NCBI GenBank assembly: GCA_000378025.1
Contig: KB899087.1
Location: 4,087,501-4,151,500 of the forward strand
DNA: 64,000 nt
Reading direction: 5' to 3'
DNA from: Xanthobacteraceae bacterium 501b
Lineage (GTDB): Bacteria; Pseudomonadota; Alphaproteobacteria; Rhizobiales; Xanthobacteraceae
A program made the translations under genes and the position numbers. The stretch's first letter is position 1. Each line of letters starts with the position of its first letter. The notes under the pieces are model-generated. The model was not told where the DNA came from. It was given only the letters and a program-made list of their open reading frames with translations, and did not search any database. Of the stretch, positions 61,505 to 64,000 are shown piece by piece.

Positions 61505-62594
61505 TCCCCGCGCCGGCGCGGATTCGCGCCGGGGCGGGGCCGGGCCTTCCGACCACAAGGCGATGACGCTGGACGGCATGACGGTGATGGTTCCCGTCCA
61601 CACCGCGCCGGCCTTCGAGAGCCCCTATCTGGTGGAAAAGCCGGACGCCTATGGCCGCAGCCGCATCAGCCGCGACGGGCTTGTGCTGGGCGAGGTGTCG
61701 TTTCCGCTGCAGCCGAAATTCTACGGCCTCACCACGGCGGATGGCATTCCCTATTCCAAGATCGCCGTGCTGCATGGGCGCGACGTGCTGGCGACCACGG
61801 TGCTGCAAAGCTGCATCCGCTACCAGAGCCGCACCAAGACCTGCCAGTTCTGCGCCATCGGCCAGTCGCTCGCCGCCGGCCGCACCATCGAGCGCAAGAC
61901 CCCCGCCCAGCTCGCCGAAGTCGCCAAGGCTGCCGTGGAACTCGATGGCGTGAAGCACATGGTGATGACCACGGGCACCCCGCCGGGCAAGGACCGCGGC
62001 GCGGCGCTGCTCACCGAGAGCGCGGCGGCGGTGAAGGCGGCGGTGAACCTGCCGATCCAGGTGCAGTGCGAGCCGCCCGATGACGATGCGTGGTTCGCCC
62101 GCATGTTTGAGGCCGGCGCCGACGCGCTCGGCATGCATCTGGAAGCCTGCACCGAAGAGGTGCGACACCAGATCATGCCCGGCAAGGCGCAGGTGTCGGT
62201 CGAGCGTTATTTCGAGGCCTTCGCCGCCGCCGTGCCGGTGTTCGGGCGTGGGCAGGTGTCGACCTATATCCTCGCCGGGCTCGGCGACAGCCGAGAGGAC
62301 ATCCTCTCTGTGTGCGACCGGCTCACCCGCATGGGCGTCTATCCCTTCGTGGTGCCCTTCGTGCCGATTTCAGGCACGCCGCTGGAAAGCCACCCGACGC
62401 CCACGCCCGCCTTCATGAACGCCATCCTCGGCCCACTCTCGGGGATGCTGCTGGCCACCGGGCTGAAATCCATTGACGTTAACGCCGGCTGCGCCAAATG
62501 CGGCGCCTGCTCGGCGCTCTCCACCTATGAGCGGCAGGCCCTTGGTCGGGAAGAGCTGCGGCAGGGGGACAGGCAGCACGGGGGCTGCGCATGA
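61413..62594 (+). CDS. nitD: MSMEG_0568-family radical SAM protein NitD
   Basis: 393 residues. The iron-sulfur Cys cluster lies in [18 protein letters not shown] (spacing differs from the classic CxxxCxxC), and a C-terminal CAKCGACSA could bind an auxiliary cluster. The SAM-binding barrel shows [20 protein letters not shown] and VQCEPPDD, later [18 protein letters not shown]. Function is unknown, perhaps cofactor or sensor synthesis for the cluster. AGGGAGCG 7 bases before ATG 61413 supports that start. Confidence 0.88.
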   Translation: MKPMDLASELTPLPTQQLINELQSYGVRLVDPRAGADSRRGGAGPSDHKAMTLDGMTVMVPVHTAPAFESPYLVEKPDAYGRSRISRDGLVLGEVSFPLQPKFYGLTTADGIPYSKIAVLHGRDVLATTVLQSCIRYQSRTKTCQFCAIGQSLAAGRTIERKTPAQLAEVAKAAVELDGVKHMVMTTGTPPGKDRGAALLTESAAAVKAAVNLPIQVQCEPPDDDAWFARMFEAGADALGMHLEACTEEVRHQIMPGKAQVSVERYFEAFAAAVPVFGRGQVSTYILAGLGDSREDILSVCDRLTRMGVYPFVVPFVPISGTPLESHPTPTPAFMNAILGPLSGMLLATGLKSIDVNAGCAKCGACSALSTYERQALGREELRQGDRQHGGCA

Positions 62595-63133
62595 TGTACG
62601 GCACCTTCCGCCCCTTTCGCGCTGCCGATTTCCAGGTGAAGTTCGCCACCCAGACCTGGGAGAAGCGCGGCGCCGCGCGCCTGCGTCACGAGGTGTTCTG
62701 CGACGAGCAGGGCCTGTTCGCCGGCGACGACCGCGATTGTATCGACGACATCGCCATTCCTATTGTGGCCGTCTCGCTGCTCGGGCTGCTGGCCGATGAT
62801 GTGGTCGGCACGGTCCGCATCCATGAGGCCGAGCCGGGCCTGTGGTGGGGCTCGCGCCTCGCCGTGGCGGAGGATTATCGAAAGGTCGGCGCGCTGGGCG
62901 CGGCGCTGATCCGCCTCGCCGTCTCCTCGGCTCATGCGCGCGGCTGCACCCGGTTTCTCGCCCATGTGCAGGCGCAGAACGCGCTGCTGTTCCGTCGCCT
63001 GCACTGGAAAATGGTGGAGGAGAAGGAACTGCACGGCCGGCCGCATGTGCTGATGCAGGCCGACCTTGCGCATTACCCGCCGATCCTCGACGCCGAAACC
63101 GGCTTCCACGCCCAGCCCAGACGGGCGGCGTGA
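62591..63133 (+). CDS. nitE: MSMEG_0567/Sll0786-family N-acetyltransferase NitE
   Basis: 180 residues, GNAT fold: WEKRGAARLRHEVFCDEQGL, IVAVSLLGLLADDVVGTVRI, SRLAVAEDYRKVGALGAALI (acetyl-CoA loop RKVGALGAAL) and FLAHVQAQNALLFRRLHWKM. It has the layout of the cluster's acetyltransferase. It overlaps nitD by 4 bases (ATGATG at 62591). Substrate unknown. Confidence 0.88.
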   Translation: MMYGTFRPFRAADFQVKFATQTWEKRGAARLRHEVFCDEQGLFAGDDRDCIDDIAIPIVAVSLLGLLADDVVGTVRIHEAEPGLWWGSRLAVAEDYRKVGALGAALIRLAVSSAHARGCTRFLAHVQAQNALLFRRLHWKMVEEKELHGRPHVLMQADLAHYPPILDAETGFHAQPRRAA

Positions 63134-63134
63134 C

Positions 63135-64000
63135 ATGGAAGCGCGCGCACTGAGCACCCGCTTCTCCGACGTCGCCTTCTCCGAGGTGGTAAGCCGGCTA
63201 CGCACCTCGGCCGGGCTCGCCTCCAAGGCCGATATCGCTCGCGCCGCCGCCCGGCTCGGCTTTGACGGGCGCGAGGCGATCCGGGTCGGCGACGACTGCG
63301 CCGCGATCCCCGATGGCGACGGTTATCTCCTCTTCGCCATTGAAGGCTTCATGAACGAGTTCGTCGCCACCGACCCCTGGTTCGCCGGCTGGTGCGGGGT
63401 GATGGTCAACCTTTCCGACATCGCCGCCATGGGCGGGCGCCCGCTCGCGGTGGTGGATGCGGTGTGGGCCAAGGGCGAGGACGGCGCCGCCCCGGTGCTG
63501 GAGGGGCTGCGCGCCGCCTCCGCCCGCTTCGGCGTGCCGATCGTCGGCGGCCACACCAATCTGGCCAGCGATCGCGGCCAGCTCTCCGTCGCCGTGCTCG
63601 GCCGGGCGAAAAGGCTCCTCACCTCCTTCGACGCCCGCCCCGGCGAGGTGCTGGTGGCGGCGATCGATCTGCGCGGGCGCTACCGCGAGCCGTTCTCGAA
63701 CTGGGACGCCGCTACCGACGCCCCGGCCGAGCGCCTGCGCGGCGACCTCGACCTGCTCCCCCGTCTCGCCGAGGCCGGGCTGGCCCGCGCTGCCAAGGAT
63801 ATCAGCCAGGGTGGGCTGGTGGGCACCGCCGCCATGCTGGCGGAAGGGTCCGGCGTCGGTATCGAGATCGACCTCGACGCGGTGCCGACGCCTGAAGGGG
63901 TCGATCCGGTGCGCTGGCTGATGACCTTTCCGAGCTTTGGCTACCTTGTTCCCACTGCACTGACTGTCCACCCCACTGTCCTCACTACCCTCAGGGAGCG
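63135..64000 (+). CDS. nitF: Sll0787-family AIR-synthase-like protein NitF, 3' end outside window
   Basis: At least 288 residues with no stop before the window end. ATG 63135 lies just after nitE. The PurM/SelD-like fold shows VGDDCAAIPDGDGYLLFAIE (the ATP-binding D-D-A/C), then VMVNLSDIAAMGGRPLAVVD, VPIVGGHTNLASD and a second domain with ISQGGLVGTAAMLAEGSGVG. AIR-synthase-like enzymes phosphorylate or cyclise small amides. Its place after nitE matches the Nit1C order. The product is incomplete here; a full family member would be only slightly longer. Confidence 0.85.
   Translation, partial: MEARALSTRFSDVAFSEVVSRLRTSAGLASKADIARAAARLGFDGREAIRVGDDCAAIPDGDGYLLFAIEGFMNEFVATDPWFAGWCGVMVNLSDIAAMGGRPLAVVDAVWAKGEDGAAPVLEGLRAASARFGVPIVGGHTNLASDRGQLSVAVLGRAKRLLTSFDARPGEVLVAAIDLRGRYREPFSNWDAATDAPAERLRGDLDLLPRLAEAGLARAAKDISQGGLVGTAAMLAEGSGVGIEIDLDAVPTPEGVDPVRWLMTFPSFGYLVPTALTVHPTVLTTLRE

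Overview
This GC-rich window looks like the chromosome of an alphaproteobacterium of the order Hyphomicrobiales, possibly Xanthobacteraceae (Ancylobacter/Starkeya/Xanthobacter type; an inference). The clues are the local orders helicase(Suv3-like)-S4-fdxA-carD-rpoH and DUF3108-rpmB, an EcfG-type promoter before rpoH, and REP- and RIME-like intergenic repeats typical of this order.

Layout. 1-1207: 3' end of a 23S rRNA gene, 5S rRNA and a terminator. 1266-3752: an IS66-family insertion sequence whose main transposase gene is frameshifted; it abuts the 3' remnant of a serine recombinase. A low-GC orphan gene and tRNA-Ser(CGA) follow, together looking like an eroded island. 5602-18134: a full ectoine/5-hydroxyectoine uptake and catabolism locus (AsnC/Lrp regulator, EnuR-type MocR regulator, eutBC, doeAB, ehuBCDA, doeC, doeD). 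18224-26511: a LysR-controlled operon of unknown substrate with RidA, a polar amino-acid-type ABC importer, an MmgE/PrpD protein, a ureohydrolase and an ArgE/DapE-type hydrolase. 26695-35444: an iron-siderophore uptake system with cell-surface signalling (ECF sigma, FecR, TonB receptor, FhuD/B/C-like importer, esterase). Two near-identical 31-bp promoter elements precede fecR and the receptor gene.

35719-49096: a chemotaxis receptor, tRNA-Arg(CCT), a secreted nuclease-fold protein with a 15-bp tandem repeat, an M48 lipoprotein protease, then on the minus strand rpoH, carD, fdxA, an S4 protein, a large Suv3-like helicase and a DUF3108 gene. Between the last two lies a 644-bp segment bounded by 39-bp direct repeats and carrying one unrecognised gene. 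49368-57670: rpmB, a queuosine-precursor transporter, several secreted or membrane proteins, a RutR-like regulator, a DsbA-like protein, a methyltransferase, a kinase-fusion protein and threonine aldolase. 57998-64000: a second MocR-type regulator, then a Nit1C cluster (nitB, nitC nitrilase, nitD radical SAM, nitE acetyltransferase, nitF truncated by the window end). The Nit1C cluster is preceded by a consensus sigma-54 promoter; in pseudomonads this cluster is linked to growth on cyanide/nitriles.

The window is dominated by small-molecule scavenging: compatible solutes, an unknown amino-acid derivative, ferric siderophores and nitriles/cyanide. Each catabolic block carries its own regulator or a recognisable promoter class.
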